64,000 nt of DNA from Brevundimonas albigilva (GCF_023503965.1 NZ_CP097298.1:1691001-1755000); one strand, 5' to 3'; positions 1 to 10,572 are shown, counted from the first letter of the stretch. Notes: generated by a model from the letters alone, not told the origin. Numbers and translations are program-made.

Positions 1-158
<158 letters not shown>

Positions 159-277
159 CGCGCCCAACAAAGGGCGCAACCTAGCATTAACCACGTGGCG
201 GTGAGAATCTCGCCAGCCGACGTCCCCTTCTGACGTGGATAGGATCATATTCCCATCATCGGCTCACGGAGGCGCTG
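159..277 (+). promoter_or_regulatory. Intergenic leader of the three-Cys/TcmP cassette
   Basis: This 119 bp gap between thiC and the accessory cassette is visibly less GC-rich than the surroundings. A ribosome-binding site, GGAGG at about 265-269, precedes the ATG at 278. No unambiguous -35/-10 pair can be named. The drop in GC begins here, so the left border of the acquired segment probably lies just after the thiC stop codon. Confidence 0.35.
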
Positions 278-1045
278 ATGGCTGACACGACCATCGAATG
301 GACGGATGCGACTTGGAACCCGGTCGCGGGCTGCTTGGTGATTACACCGGGCTGCACCAACTGTTACGCCATGCGCATGGCGGCGCGTTTGGAGGCGATG
401 GGGGTGCCCAAGTATGAAGGGCTGACCCGTAAGAGCGGCGACCGCTATGTGTGGACAGGTAAGGTTCGCCTGGACGAAGCTTCGCTCGAAATTCCGCTGA
501 AATGGCGGAGGCCACGCAAGATTTTCGTCAACTCGATGTCGGACCTCTTCCACCCGGATGTCCCGCCGGAGTTCGTCGAGCGTGTTTGGGAGGTGATGGC
601 GAAGACCCCTCAGCACACCTACCAAATCCTTACCAAACGGCCTGAGCGGATGAGGCAGGTCGTCACCGACCTCGCGTTGCCGGCACTACCTCACGTGTGG
701 CTGGGTACCAGCGTCGAAGACAGTCGCGTTCTTTCGCGACTGGACGACCTACGCGCAACACCGGCGATTATCCGCTTCGTTTCCTTCGAACCGTTGATCG
801 GATCCGTGGCGAAAGCGAACCTCGACGGAATCCACTGGGCCATCGTTGGCGGCGAGTCTGGTCCGAGAGCACGCCCAATGGCGGAACAGTGGGTCGATGA
901 AATTCGACTCGCTTGCCTAGGTGCGGGGGCAGCATTCTTTTTTAAACAATGGGGCGGGAGGAACAAGAAGGCTGCAGGGCGCCTTCTCCATGGGCGAGAA
1001 TGGAACAACCTTCCATTGCAAAGCTCTGCTATACTGGCTGAATGA
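278..1045 (+). CDS. Phage Gp37/Gp68 (DUF5131) family three-Cys-motif protein
   Basis: The 255 aa protein has the family hallmark near its N-terminus: WNPVAGC followed by a C19-x6-C26-x2-C29 cluster ending in CYA. It also has IFVNSMSDLFH, ILTKRPERM, WLGTSVE, FVSFEPL and a C-terminal FFFKQWGG block, all typical of Gp37/Gp68 proteins. The cysteine cluster and overall layout resemble radical-SAM enzymes, but no reaction is known to me for this family. Its stop overlaps the start of the next gene by 4 nt (ATGA), so the two are translationally coupled. Base composition is lower in GC than the flanking core genes, which suggests horizontal acquisition. Confidence 0.88.
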   Translation: MADTTIEWTDATWNPVAGCLVITPGCTNCYAMRMAARLEAMGVPKYEGLTRKSGDRYVWTGKVRLDEASLEIPLKWRRPRKIFVNSMSDLFHPDVPPEFVERVWEVMAKTPQHTYQILTKRPERMRQVVTDLALPALPHVWLGTSVEDSRVLSRLDDLRATPAIIRFVSFEPLIGSVAKANLDGIHWAIVGGESGPRARPMAEQWVDEIRLACLGAGAAFFFKQWGGRNKKAAGRLLHGREWNNLPLQSSAILAE

Positions 1046-1935
1046 GCGAAGAATCAGATTTGGCCGAAGTCGGCCCATGGGCCGAGCAGAAGTTGGCCGC
1101 TTTGGCCTCCTATCTGAATTACTACACGACGGTGCTCAAGAATCAGGTTTGGTGCAGAACGATCTATCTCGATGCGTTTGCAGGAGGTGGAAAGGCGAGC
1201 CTCCGTAGCGTAACTAAACACCCGTTAGTTGAAACGCCGCTTTGGGATGACGAGCGCCCGGCAGAGCACACTCAGATTGTTGTAGGCAGCCCAAGAAGGG
1301 CTTTGGATCTCGCAAACCCGTTCGACCGATACGTGTTTGTGGACGCTGACCCAAAGCGGGTGAGCCAACTTTATCACCTGCAAAGTGAGTACGAGGGGAG
1401 GCGTCGGATCGATGTTCGGCAGGGGAGCGCGGAAGATCAAATTACTTGGCTTCTGAAGCAGAACATCTCCAAGACAACGCATCGCGGCGTGGCGTTTCTC
1501 GACCCGTTCGGCGCTCATTTGCCATGGACCTCGGTTCAGGCGCTGGCGGCCACTAGGATATTCGAAGCGATCATCAACTTTCCGCTGCATATGTGCATCA
1601 ATCGGCTCGCCACGTTGAATCCCGCCATCCCATCAAACTGGCGGGATCAGCTCGACAGTTTCTTTGGGCCGGGGTGGTACGATGAGGTTTACGAAACCAC
1701 CGAGGGCTTGTTCGGCGCAGCGACTAGGAAGAGGGCTGACGCAACCGATCGACTTCTCCGATTTTATCGAGCAAACCTAAAAAACGCATTCGGTCATGTC
1801 TCTCAACCTATGCTTATTCGAAATACGAGAGGTAGCCCACTGTACTACATCATCTGGGCGGGCCCTCACCGTAAAGGGTTAGAGGGAGCGGATTACGTCC
1901 TAAAGACAGGGGAACGCTTACAGAAGCGAGCATGA
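1042..1935 (+). CDS. tcmP: Three-Cys-motif partner protein TcmP
   Basis: The 297 aa protein fits the TcmP family, which is known mainly as the neighbour of Gp37/Gp68 three-Cys proteins, exactly as found here. Visible blocks are YLDAFAGGG (residues 42-50), FVDADP (99-104) and LDPFGAHLPW (153-162). They sit where a class I SAM methyltransferase has its glycine loop, acidic motif II and catalytic motif IV, so a methyltransferase-like fold is a reasonable inference. The function is unestablished. The ATG overlaps the upstream stop, and the end overlaps a further small ORF. The gene is relatively AT-rich and reads through without a break. Confidence 0.85.
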   Translation: MSEESDLAEVGPWAEQKLAALASYLNYYTTVLKNQVWCRTIYLDAFAGGGKASLRSVTKHPLVETPLWDDERPAEHTQIVVGSPRRALDLANPFDRYVFVDADPKRVSQLYHLQSEYEGRRRIDVRQGSAEDQITWLLKQNISKTTHRGVAFLDPFGAHLPWTSVQALAATRIFEAIINFPLHMCINRLATLNPAIPSNWRDQLDSFFGPGWYDEVYETTEGLFGAATRKRADATDRLLRFYRANLKNAFGHVSQPMLIRNTRGSPLYYIIWAGPHRKGLEGADYVLKTGERLQKRA

Positions 1936-2102
1936 TGCCCACCCTCGTCCTCCTCGCCGGGCCTAACGGCCGCGCGGGGGAGATGGCCAAGAACGGCACG
2001 CGCGAAGAGAAGTCCGGCAAGTTCCTGCCGCCGCCCGGCTGGAAGGGGCGTCTGGTCGCCGCCGACGACGCGCCGCGCGCGCTGAGGAAGACGCGGGCCT
2101 GA
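1932..2102 (+). CDS. Tiny ORF coupled to TcmP, possible remnant of a P-loop (zeta-toxin-like) gene
   Basis: A 56-codon ORF starts at an ATG that overlaps the TcmP stop by 4 nt (ATGA), with a second in-frame ATG at 1935. The first residues, PTLVLLAGPNG, resemble the beginning of zeta-toxin or AAA-type P-loop proteins, where AGKS/T would follow. Here the lysine and serine of the P-loop are lost and the ORF continues with an unrelated basic stretch (KSGKFLPPPGWKGRL) before stopping. I read it as either a degraded kinase-like gene after an internal deletion or a small real third member of the cassette. The low-GC composition ends within this ORF. Confidence 0.35.
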   Translation: MMPTLVLLAGPNGRAGEMAKNGTREEKSGKFLPPPGWKGRLVAADDAPRALRKTRA

Positions 2103-2273
2103 CTTTCGTCATCCTCCGGCAAGCCGCGCAGCGGCGCGGACCGGGGGACCCAGCGGCGCGCGGGAGCGCGAACCTGTCGCGGACTCGGCGGCCGACGGTC
2201 GTGCGGCGGACATATCGCCTTCGGCGCCGCTGGGTCCCCCGGTCTCGCTGCGCGAGCCGGAGGATGACGAAAG
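2103..2273. repeat. Dispersed palindromic repeat, copy 1
   Basis: A 171 bp element whose ends are inverted repeats of each other (CTTTCGTCATCCTCCGG at the left, its complement at 2257-2273). A second internal pair carries GGGGGACCCAGCGGCG. The same element occurs in opposite orientation at 3282-3453 and aligns along its whole length with scattered differences. It resembles a non-coding MITE or REP-like repeat; no transposase is present. Confidence 0.75.
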
Positions 2274-2429
2274 AGGGAAGGCGAGGCCTCTGCCATCCTA
2301 ATTCCGCCACCCCGCCCTCTGAATTCCCTCGCCTTTCCGCCGCCGCGCGCCAATCGACCTAACACCCCTCCCGGCCGTCCCATAATGCCCCGGCCCCGCG
2401 CGTGGGGCGGATCGGCGTCGGAGGGGCGC

Positions 2430-3274
2430 ATGGAACGGGATGAGGATCGCCGGCCGGGCTGCGGGCCCGATGACGCGGGATCGGGCTGGGACGACGGCCG
2501 GGCGCCCTATGACTATTGGGACGGCCGCCTGACCAATGAGGACTTCGTCGACCGCCCCCGAAACGAGGGATCTTGCGACGAGGGATTCAGCGACGACCCG
2601 CCCCGCCCCGACGCGCCCCGCGACCCCGCGCGCCCCCTCTACGACGGGCGGCCCGTGCGCGATCCCTATGACCGGGGCGGCGGCTATCGCCGCGTGTCCG
2701 AGGCGGCGTGGGCGCGGGCGCGGGAGGAATATCTGCAGGGCGAGTCCTGCCCGACCGTGTGCGCCCGCCACGGCATGGCCGAGTCCACCTTCCGCCAGCG
2801 CGCCAAGGCCGGGGTTGGCGCCGCATCGACCAGCCCGATCCCGAGCCGGTCGACCTGGACGCCGAGGAGGAGGCGGGCCTGCTGGACTACGCCCAGATGG
2901 CGCGCCACGCCCTGGTGCGGCTGAACCGCGCCGTCCTGCGCGGCCGGGTCGCCGAGGCCGCCGGCTGGATGCGGCTGCACACGCGCCTTTCGGACCTGGC
3001 CCGCGCCGCCGATGGAACGCCGCCCGCGCCGAAACCCGCTCCGAAACCTGCGAAGACCCCCGACCCCCAGGCGACCGCGATGGCCAAGGCCCGCACCGTC
3101 CAGACCCTGGTCCGCGCCGTCGCCGACCTGGACCCGGCGGACCCGACCGGCCGCCGCCTGATCGACAAGAGCCTGGAGGTGCTGGACGCCCTGGAGCGGG
3201 CGCCGATTTCAGACGATTCACTCTATTCAGACGGTGGTTTTCCGGACGCGGAGCCTGAAACCGGCCCGCCGTGA
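2430..3274 (+). CDS. Hypothetical protein with helix-turn-helix segment (frameshifted)
   Basis: The gene starts at an ATG at 2430 preceded by a GGAGGGG ribosome-binding site and needs one missing base at 2811-2814 (a G run) to stay in frame, giving about 281 aa. The N-terminal ~90 residues are acidic and low-complexity (D, R, P, G). Residues ~90-130 (AWARAREEYLQGE...CARHGMAESTFRQRAKA.GWRR) look like a resolvase- or terminase-small-subunit-type helix-turn-helix. The C-terminal half is helical and alanine- and proline-rich. I do not recognise the family. It is bracketed by inverted copies of one repeat. Confidence 0.55.
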
Positions 3275-3281
3275 TTTCCTT

Positions 3282-3453
3282 CTTTCGTCATTCCGGGCGA
3301 AGCGCAGCGGAGACCCGGAACCCAGCGGCGCCGAAGGCGAAATCTATCCGTCGCGTGATGTCTGAAGGCCTGATCTGCGACAGGTTCGCGCTCTCGCGCG
3401 CCGCTGGGTCCCCGGTCTTCGCCGCTGCGCGGCTTGCCGGAGGATGACAAAAG
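3282..3453. repeat. Dispersed palindromic repeat, copy 2 (inverted relative to copy 1)
   Basis: The 172 bp element begins CTTTCGTCATTCCGGG and ends CCGGAGGATGACAAAAG. Read in reverse complement it aligns end to end with the element at 2103-2273, including the shared GCGCGAACCTGTCGC and GAAGGCGAA-type segments. It fills the gap between the HTH hypothetical and the convergent DsbA-family gene, and its folded transcript could act as a bidirectional transcription stop. Confidence 0.75.
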
Positions 3454-3472
3454 AGGATGACGAAGGGAGAGC

Positions 3473-4165
3473 CTACGCCTCCTTGGCGATCTGGCGCAGC
3501 GCCTGTTCGAACGCCTCGGCCGGCTGGCCGCCGCTGATCAGATACTTGCCCTCCACCACCACGGCGGGGACTGAGTTGATGCCCCGCGACCGCCACAGCT
3601 GCTCGGCCTGGCGCACCGCCTGGGCGTAGCGGCCGGACGCCAGCACCTCGGCCGCCTCGGCCCGGTCCAGCCCCGCGGCCTCGGCCGCCTGGGTCAGGAC
3701 GCCGGCGTCGGTCAGGTTGCGGTTGTCGGTGAAGTGGGCGGTGAACAGCGCCCGCTTCAGCGCCTTCTGCTTGTCCGGCGCTGTCTCGTGCGCCCAGTGC
3801 AGCAGGCGGTGGGCGTCGAAGGTGTTCCAGATGCGGCTTGTCTCGCCCATCCGCATGTCGAAGCCCGCTTCCGCCGCGCGGGCCTTGATCATCTCGCGGT
3901 TGGCGGCGGACTGTTCGGGGGTCGAGCCGTACTTGCGGCCGATGTGTTCGACGATCCCCTCGCCCTCGGGCGCCATGTCGGGGTTCAGCTCGAACGGCTG
4001 GAAGGCGATGTCGGCGGCGATCCCCTCGGGCTCCAGCCGCTCCAGCGCCGTCTCCAGCCCGCCCAGCCCCACCACGCACCAGGGGCAGACGACGTCGGAG
4101 ACGAAGTCGATCTTCAGGGTCTTGAGCGGGGCGGGGGTCGAGGTCTGGGGGGCGGTGTCGGTCAT
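3473..4165 (-). CDS. DsbA family oxidoreductase (FrnE-like)
   Basis: The 230 aa protein has a thioredoxin-fold CPWC motif in SDVVCPWCVVG near residue 28. It also has the FELNPDM segment typical of FrnE-type proteins and the cis-proline region GINSVPAVVVEGKYLISGGQ near the C-terminus. FrnE-like proteins are cytosolic DsbA relatives that lack the periplasmic signal; none is visible here. The substrate is unknown and a polyketide-type role should not be assumed. It is convergent with the HTH hypothetical and reads uninterrupted. Confidence 0.9.
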   Translation of the reverse strand: MTDTAPQTSTPAPLKTLKIDFVSDVVCPWCVVGLGGLETALERLEPEGIAADIAFQPFELNPDMAPEGEGIVEHIGRKYGSTPEQSAANREMIKARAAEAGFDMRMGETSRIWNTFDAHRLLHWAHETAPDKQKALKRALFTAHFTDNRNLTDAGVLTQAAEAAGLDRAEAAEVLASGRYAQAVRQAEQLWRSRGINSVPAVVVEGKYLISGGQPAEAFEQALRQIAKEA

Positions 4166-4238
4166 CGGCGCGGCCTTCTGGAACAGCAGGTGTTGCGATG
4201 GGATATGGCGACGCGAGCGGCCAATGCCAGGCCCCGGC

Positions 4239-5258
4239 TCACCCCAGCTCCCGGGGCGCGCGGATGCGCCGCCAGCGGGCCTCCACGAAGGCGAAGGCGC
4301 CGAAGGCCATCAGCCCGGCCGCCGTCAGCCCCAGGATCCACGATCCGCCCGGCTGGGCCTCCAGCGCCGCCAGCGCCCCGGCCGTGCTGGTCACCTCGCC
4401 CGCGCGGGCGTGCAGGCCCGCCAGCACCACGAAGACGCCCAGCGGCAGATAGGCGAAGCCCCGCGCCGCATAGCCCGTCCGCGCCAGGATCGAGGCCGGC
4501 CGGCAGAAGGCCTCGGGGCAGGCCAGGGCCGCGTCGAAGTCGTCCCGGAAGGCCCTGACGATGTTGCCGATCCCGACCGCCAGGACCACCAGCCCGGCCG
4601 TCGCCAGCAGGGCCCCGCCGAAGGGCAGGCCCAGCAGCATGGCCGCCTTCTCCTGGTTCTCGGCCACGCTCTCGGCCCGGTCGGCGGCGGCGCTGGTCGC
4701 CTCGCCTGCCTCGTCCAGATACTCGAACACCCCGGCCGCCAGCACCCCGTAGAACAGCCCGCTCAGCGCCTGGCCCGCCCGCGTGGCCCAGCCCTTCAGG
4801 TCCGTCCCCTCATGATCCGCGTCGAACACCGCCTGCAGCACGCGCCAGCCGACGAAGGCCCACAGCCCCAGGCCCAGCAGCACCAGCCACAGCCGCCCGA
4901 ACGGCTGCTCGGCCAGCCAGCCCGCCGCCCCGCCCGTGCCGACCGCCGCCCCGATCCGGTCCGTGGCCGCCAGCAGGGTCAGCGCCCCCGCCGACAGATA
5001 GACGAAGCCCCGCGCGCCATAGCCGATCCGTGCGGCCCACTCGACCAGGGTCGCCAGCCTGGGCGTCCGCCGGGCCAGCGGCAGGCGGCGGCGGGCGGTC
5101 TCTCCCAGGCGGGCGGCGGCGCGGCGAAGGGGGCGAAGGCGGTCATGACCGGGCGTCAACGCCGGGCCTACGGCAAAGGCTCCGCCTCTGTCGCCTTCCG
5201 ACAGACGCCGGTCGTCGATCCGGCCTATCCTTCGCTGTCCGGGGCCTGCGATGCGCAT
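4239..5258 (-). CDS. DUF1206 family integral membrane protein
   Basis: The protein has three repeats of a two-helix unit opening with an arginine-glycine signature (ARIGYGARGFVYL, ATRAGQALSGLFYG, ARTGYAARGFAYL). Each unit is followed by hydrophobic helices, as in DUF1206 proteins of about 270-300 aa with six membrane segments. Function is unknown. The start is uncertain: the longest frame begins at 5258, but its first ~40 codons are unlike the family. An ATG at 5145 lies in another frame and would fit only with two missing bases, and an in-frame TTG lies close by. The stop at 4239 is firm. Confidence 0.75.
   Translation of the reverse strand: MRIAGPGQRRIGRIDDRRLSEGDRGGAFAVGPALTPGHDRLRPLRRAAARLGETARRRLPLARRTPRLATLVEWAARIGYGARGFVYLSAGALTLLAATDRIGAAVGTGGAAGWLAEQPFGRLWLVLLGLGLWAFVGWRVLQAVFDADHEGTDLKGWATRAGQALSGLFYGVLAAGVFEYLDEAGEATSAAADRAESVAENQEKAAMLLGLPFGGALLATAGLVVLAVGIGNIVRAFRDDFDAALACPEAFCRPASILARTGYAARGFAYLPLGVFVVLAGLHARAGEVTSTAGALAALEAQPGGSWILGLTAAGLMAFGAFAFVEARWRRIRAPRELG
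5187..5205. promoter_or_regulatory. Inverted repeat TCTGTCG-N5-CGACAGA upstream of a small ORF
   Basis: Perfect 7 bp arms (5187-5193 and 5199-5205) lie 46 bp before the ATG at 5251. The segment TTCCGACAGACGCC (5196-5209) recurs at 5529-5542 upstream of the Crp/Fnr gene, where it is again part of a palindrome. Two related palindromes in front of adjacent genes suggest a shared operator; the cognate regulator is unknown. Confidence 0.45.
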
Positions 5259-5451
5259 CTACGAACTCCACTTCTTCGACGACGAGGGCCGACGCCCGCT
5301 GCTCGACTTCCACGACGGGGCCGACGACCACGACGCCCTGCGCGCGGCCGCGGCGCTGCTGGCCCGGCACGCCTCCTGCGCGGGGGTGGAGATCCACGAC
5401 GGCGACCGCATCGTCGGCCGGCTGGAGCGGTCAAACCTCGGCCCGGTGTGA
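5251..5451 (+). CDS. Small conserved-type hypothetical protein, 66 aa
   Basis: A 66-codon ORF begins MRIYELHFFDDEG and continues with an acidic, alanine-rich body (LLDFHDGADDHDALRAAAALLA) and a closing GDRIVGRLERSN. The pattern resembles small alphaproteobacterial proteins of unknown function in which a beta-strand opening is followed by D-G and L-x-E-A motifs. I do not recognise a named family. It lies between a DUF1206 gene on the other strand and the Crp/Fnr regulator. It has its own palindromic upstream site, shared with the regulator. Confidence 0.55.
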   Translation: MRIYELHFFDDEGRRPLLDFHDGADDHDALRAAAALLARHASCAGVEIHDGDRIVGRLERSNLGPV

Positions 5452-5521
5452 TCGGTCGCGTACACAAGCCGCGAATTCAACGACTTCTCCCCAGATACGG
5501 GCCGAAATTACTGCAACGCTG

Positions 5522-5536
5522 TGTCGGGTTCCGACA
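5522..5536. promoter_or_regulatory. Inverted repeat TGTCGG-GTT-CCGACA upstream of the Crp/Fnr gene
   Basis: Perfect 6 bp arms with a 3 bp centre lie 22 bp before the ATG at 5559. It shares TTCCGACAGACGCC with the site at 5187-5205. It does not match the TTGAT-N4-ATCAA FNR or TGTGA-N6-TCACA CRP consensus. Autoregulation by the downstream protein, whose HTH differs from FNR, is possible but unproven. Confidence 0.45.
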
Positions 5537-5558
5537 GACGCCTTCACGCAATCGCCTT

Positions 5559-6265
5559 ATGCGCGAATTCATGCGTCACCATCCGCCGGGAAATCTCCTG
5601 CTCAGCGCCATGGCGCCCGAGGACCGGGCCGCCCTCTCGGCCATCGCGACGCCGATCGACTTCGCCCACGGCCAGGTCTTCGCCGAGCCCGACGACCCGA
5701 TCGAGCACCTGCACTTCATCGAAAGCGGGTTCTGCTCCTCGGTGGCGGTGCTGGAGGACGGCCGCACGGTGGAGACGCTGATGGTCGGGCGCGAGGGCGT
5801 GCTGGGCGTGGTTGCGGCGCTGACCCCTCAACGCGCCCACACCCGCAGCGTGGCCCAGGTGGCCGGCTCGGCCCAGCGGGTGGAGGCCCAGCGCCTGCGC
5901 GTCCTGGCGGCCCAGCGGCCTGGGGTGCGCGACATCTGGCCGACTACATGGCCCGGCTGCAGGGCGAACTGGAGCAGTCCGCCGCCTGCAACGCCCTGCA
6001 CCACGCCGGGCGCCGCTTCGCCAAATGGCTGCTGCGCTGCCACGACCGGGTCGAGGGCGACACCCTGAACCTGACCCAGGAATATCTGGCCTCGATGCTG
6101 GGCTCGCAGCGCACCACGGTCAACGAGGCCGCCCAGGGGCTGCAGAAGGCCGGGGCCATCGCCTATTCGCGCGGCCGCATCACCGTGCTGGACCGCGCCG
6201 CCCTGGAGCACGCCGCCTGCGAATGCTACCGCGCCGGCGACGTCTTCCGCCTCAAGGCCGGCTGA
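5559..6265 (+). CDS. Crp/Fnr family transcriptional regulator (one frameshift)
   Basis: About 235 aa. The N-terminal cyclic-nucleotide-binding-type beta-roll (ATPIDFAHGQVFAEPDDPIEHLHFIESGFCSSV..DGRTVETLMVGREG) is followed by a long dimer helix and a winged HTH with LTQEYLASMLGSQRTTVNEAAQGLQKAGAI (split here by the frame). No FNR-type N-terminal cysteine cluster is visible. The N-terminal part sits in one frame and the HTH part in the next, with one base missing at about 5933, so I annotate across the break. The ligand is unknown; the phosphate-cassette signature of true CRP is not evident. Confidence 0.82.
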
Positions 6266-6466
6266 CCCGCCCGGGCGCGACCGGCCGCGCGCCCCGCAGG
6301 TCGCCTGTCAGATCGCCTGTCACGTCGCCGGGCGCCGTGGCGCGCCTGCTCTGGCGTTTGCGAGCACTTGCCTGTAAGAGGCGCCCCGAACACTCCCCCT
6401 TCTCCCTGCACCTTCCTGCAGCGGCGCGGATATCCCGCGGCCGAACACAGTCCGCCCGAGCCCAAA

Positions 6467-8299
<1,833 letters not shown>

Positions 8300-8325
8300 G
8301 GACGGCCATCGCCGGAAACGATCAG

Positions 8326-8351
8326 GGGAGCCGCGACGCGGCTCCCTTTTT
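8326..8351 (+). terminator. Rho-independent terminator between typA and the convergent peptidase
   Basis: A GC-rich hairpin (arms GGGAGCCG and CGGCTCCC, extendable by two base pairs toward a very small loop) is followed by TTTTT at 8347-8351. It lies 27 bp after the typA stop, and the opposing gene ends 5 bp further on. Confidence 0.8.
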
Positions 8352-8355
8352 CGTC

Positions 8356-10562
8356 TCAGTCCATCAGCTGCTGGGCCAGATAGACATAGTGCCGGGCCCA
8401 GCGCCGGGCGTTGGCCACCGGGTCGGCGTCGTTGGAGTGACCGCCCGCCGTGTCCTCGTAATAGAGGTGGTCGTGGCCCTGGTCGCCCAGGCGCGCGGCG
8501 AACTTGCGGGCATGGCCCGGATGCACGCGGTCGTCGCGGGTGTTGGTGGTGATGTAGACACGGGGGTAGTCGACCTCGGGCCGCAGCTGCTGGTAGGCGG
8601 AATAGCGGGCGATCCACTCGGCCTCCTCGGGGATGCGCGGGTCGCCGTATTCGCCGATCCACGAGGCGCCGGCCGGCAGCTCGTGATAGCGCAGCATGTC
8701 GATCAGCGGGCTCTCGATCACCGCGGCGTTGAACAGCTCCGGGTGCTGGGTGATGGAGACGCTGGTCAGCACCCCGCCGTTCGACCGGCCGTAGATGCCC
8801 AAGTGACGCGGGCTGGTGATCCCGCGCCGCTCCAGGTCGCGGGCCACGGCGGCGAAGTCGTCGAAGGCGCGCTGCCGGTTCCCGTCCAGCGCCGCCTGGT
8901 GCCAGTCGGGCCCGAACTCGCCGCCGCCGCGGATGTTGGCCTGGACGAAGACCCCGCCCCGCTCCAGCCACAGCTTGCCCATCTCGGGCTTGTAGGCGGG
9001 GTTCAGGCTGATCTGGAAGCCGCCGTAGCCCAGCATGACGGTCGGCGCCGTCCCGTCCATCGCCAGGTCGCGCGGGCGGGTGACGAAGTAGGGGATCTTG
9101 GTCCCGTCGGTCGAGGTCGCCTCATATTGCTCGGTGACATGGGTCGAGGCGTCGAACTTGGCGGGCGCGGCCTTCAGTTCGGTCAGCGAGCCGGCGCTGG
9201 CGTCCGCCAGGCTCAGCGTCGGCGGAACGAGGAAGCCCTGGGTCGAGACGAAGACCTGCCCTCGCGACTTGGAGGAGTCGCCCAGGCCGACGGCCAGGTT
9301 GGCGGGCACGGCGATGGGCGCGGCGGTCCACCCCGACGGGCCCGCCTGGAAACGCAGAAGCGTGCCGGCGACGTTGTCGGTGACGGCGGCGACGAGGGTG
9401 TCGGACAGGACGGCGACGCCCTGCAGCGCCTGACGCTGGGCAGGCTGGAAGACCAGGGCGTCGTCGCGGCCGATGCGCCCGTGCGGGCGGGTCTCGCCCA
9501 GCACGCCCAGCGGAAGCGCCAGCAGCGACCCGGCGATGTAGTCCTCTCCGTCGAAGCTCCAGGCCTGGTCGGGCGAGAAGACCAGGCGGCCGTCGATGAC
9601 GCCGGAGATCCCGACCCGTTCCGGCAGGTTCAGCTTCTGCGCCTTGCCGTCGTGGCTCAGGCTCCAGGTCTCGGACCGGAAGGTGTCCAGCGGACGGGTG
9701 ATGATCACGGCCTGCACCACGCCTTCCTTGTCGCGATAGACGGCCGGGCTGACGCCGTATCCGCCATCGCCCTGATCGCCGCGATAGACCTCGACCGCCT
9801 GGTCCAGGGCCTGGCCGCGCTTCAGCGTCTTGACGATGAAGGGATACCCCGACTCGGTCATGGTGCCGGGGCCGAAGTCGGTGGCGACCAGAAGCGTGTC
9901 GCGGTCCAGCCACTCGATGCGGTGCTTGCCCTCCGGCAGGTTGAAGCCCCCGTCCACGAACCGTTTCGTCGTCAGGTCGAACTCGCGCACGACCACGGCG
10001 TCCTTGCCGCCGTCGGACAGGTTGATCAGGCAGCGGGTCTCGTCCGGGGCCAGGCAGTCGGCGCCCTTGAACACCCAGTCGCGGCCCTCGGCCTTGGCCA
10101 GGGCGTCGATGTCGAGCAGCGTCTCCCAGCGCGGCTGGGCGGTGCGGTAGCTGTCCAGCGTCGTGCGCCGCCACACCCCCTTGGGATTGGCCGCGTCCTG
10201 CCAGAAGTTGCCCACGCCGTCGCCCAGGAAGGACGGCATGGGGATGCGGTCCTCGGCGGTCAGGATGGCCTCGGCCTCGCGGCGGAAGGTCTCGTAGCGG
10301 GGGTCGCCGGTCAGGGCGGCCAGGGACTTGCGGTTCTCCTCGGCGACGAAGGCCATGGCCTCGGCCCCGTCCACCTGCTCCAGCGCCAGGTGGTCGTCGG
10401 CGGCCGCGACGCCGGCGGGGGTGAGGTTGTGTGGTAGTGGGGTGGCGGGCCCAAGCGCTCAGGATGGTCGTGCCTGTGCTGCTCATCGGTCGTCACCGGA
10501 GCCGTGGCGCAGGCGCCCAGCAGGAGCGCCGGAATGGCGACGGACAGGATCAGGTGACGCAT
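8356..10562 (-). CDS. Prolyl oligopeptidase family serine peptidase (S9A), lipoprotein form; one frameshift
   Basis: About 735 aa once the frame is joined. The N-terminus (MRHLILSVAIPALLLGACA) is a lipoprotein signal with lipobox LGAC. A seven-bladed propeller region follows, then the alpha/beta-hydrolase domain with nucleophile elbow [14 protein letters not shown] carrying the acid and GGHSND carrying the histidine. The signal peptide lies in a different frame from the body; one base is missing at about 10446-10452. It is predicted to be exported and lipid-anchored, cleaving after proline in short peptides. A paralogue sits immediately upstream on the same strand. Confidence 0.9.
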
Positions 10563-10572
10563 TTCATTACTC

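Noticed and set aside
3717-6068. 783 aa fusion of an unknown sequence with a cyclic-nucleotide-binding domain
   Set aside because: The long frame merely runs antisense through the DsbA-family and DUF1206 genes before entering the real Crp/Fnr start at 5559; its N-terminal 600 residues are low-complexity.
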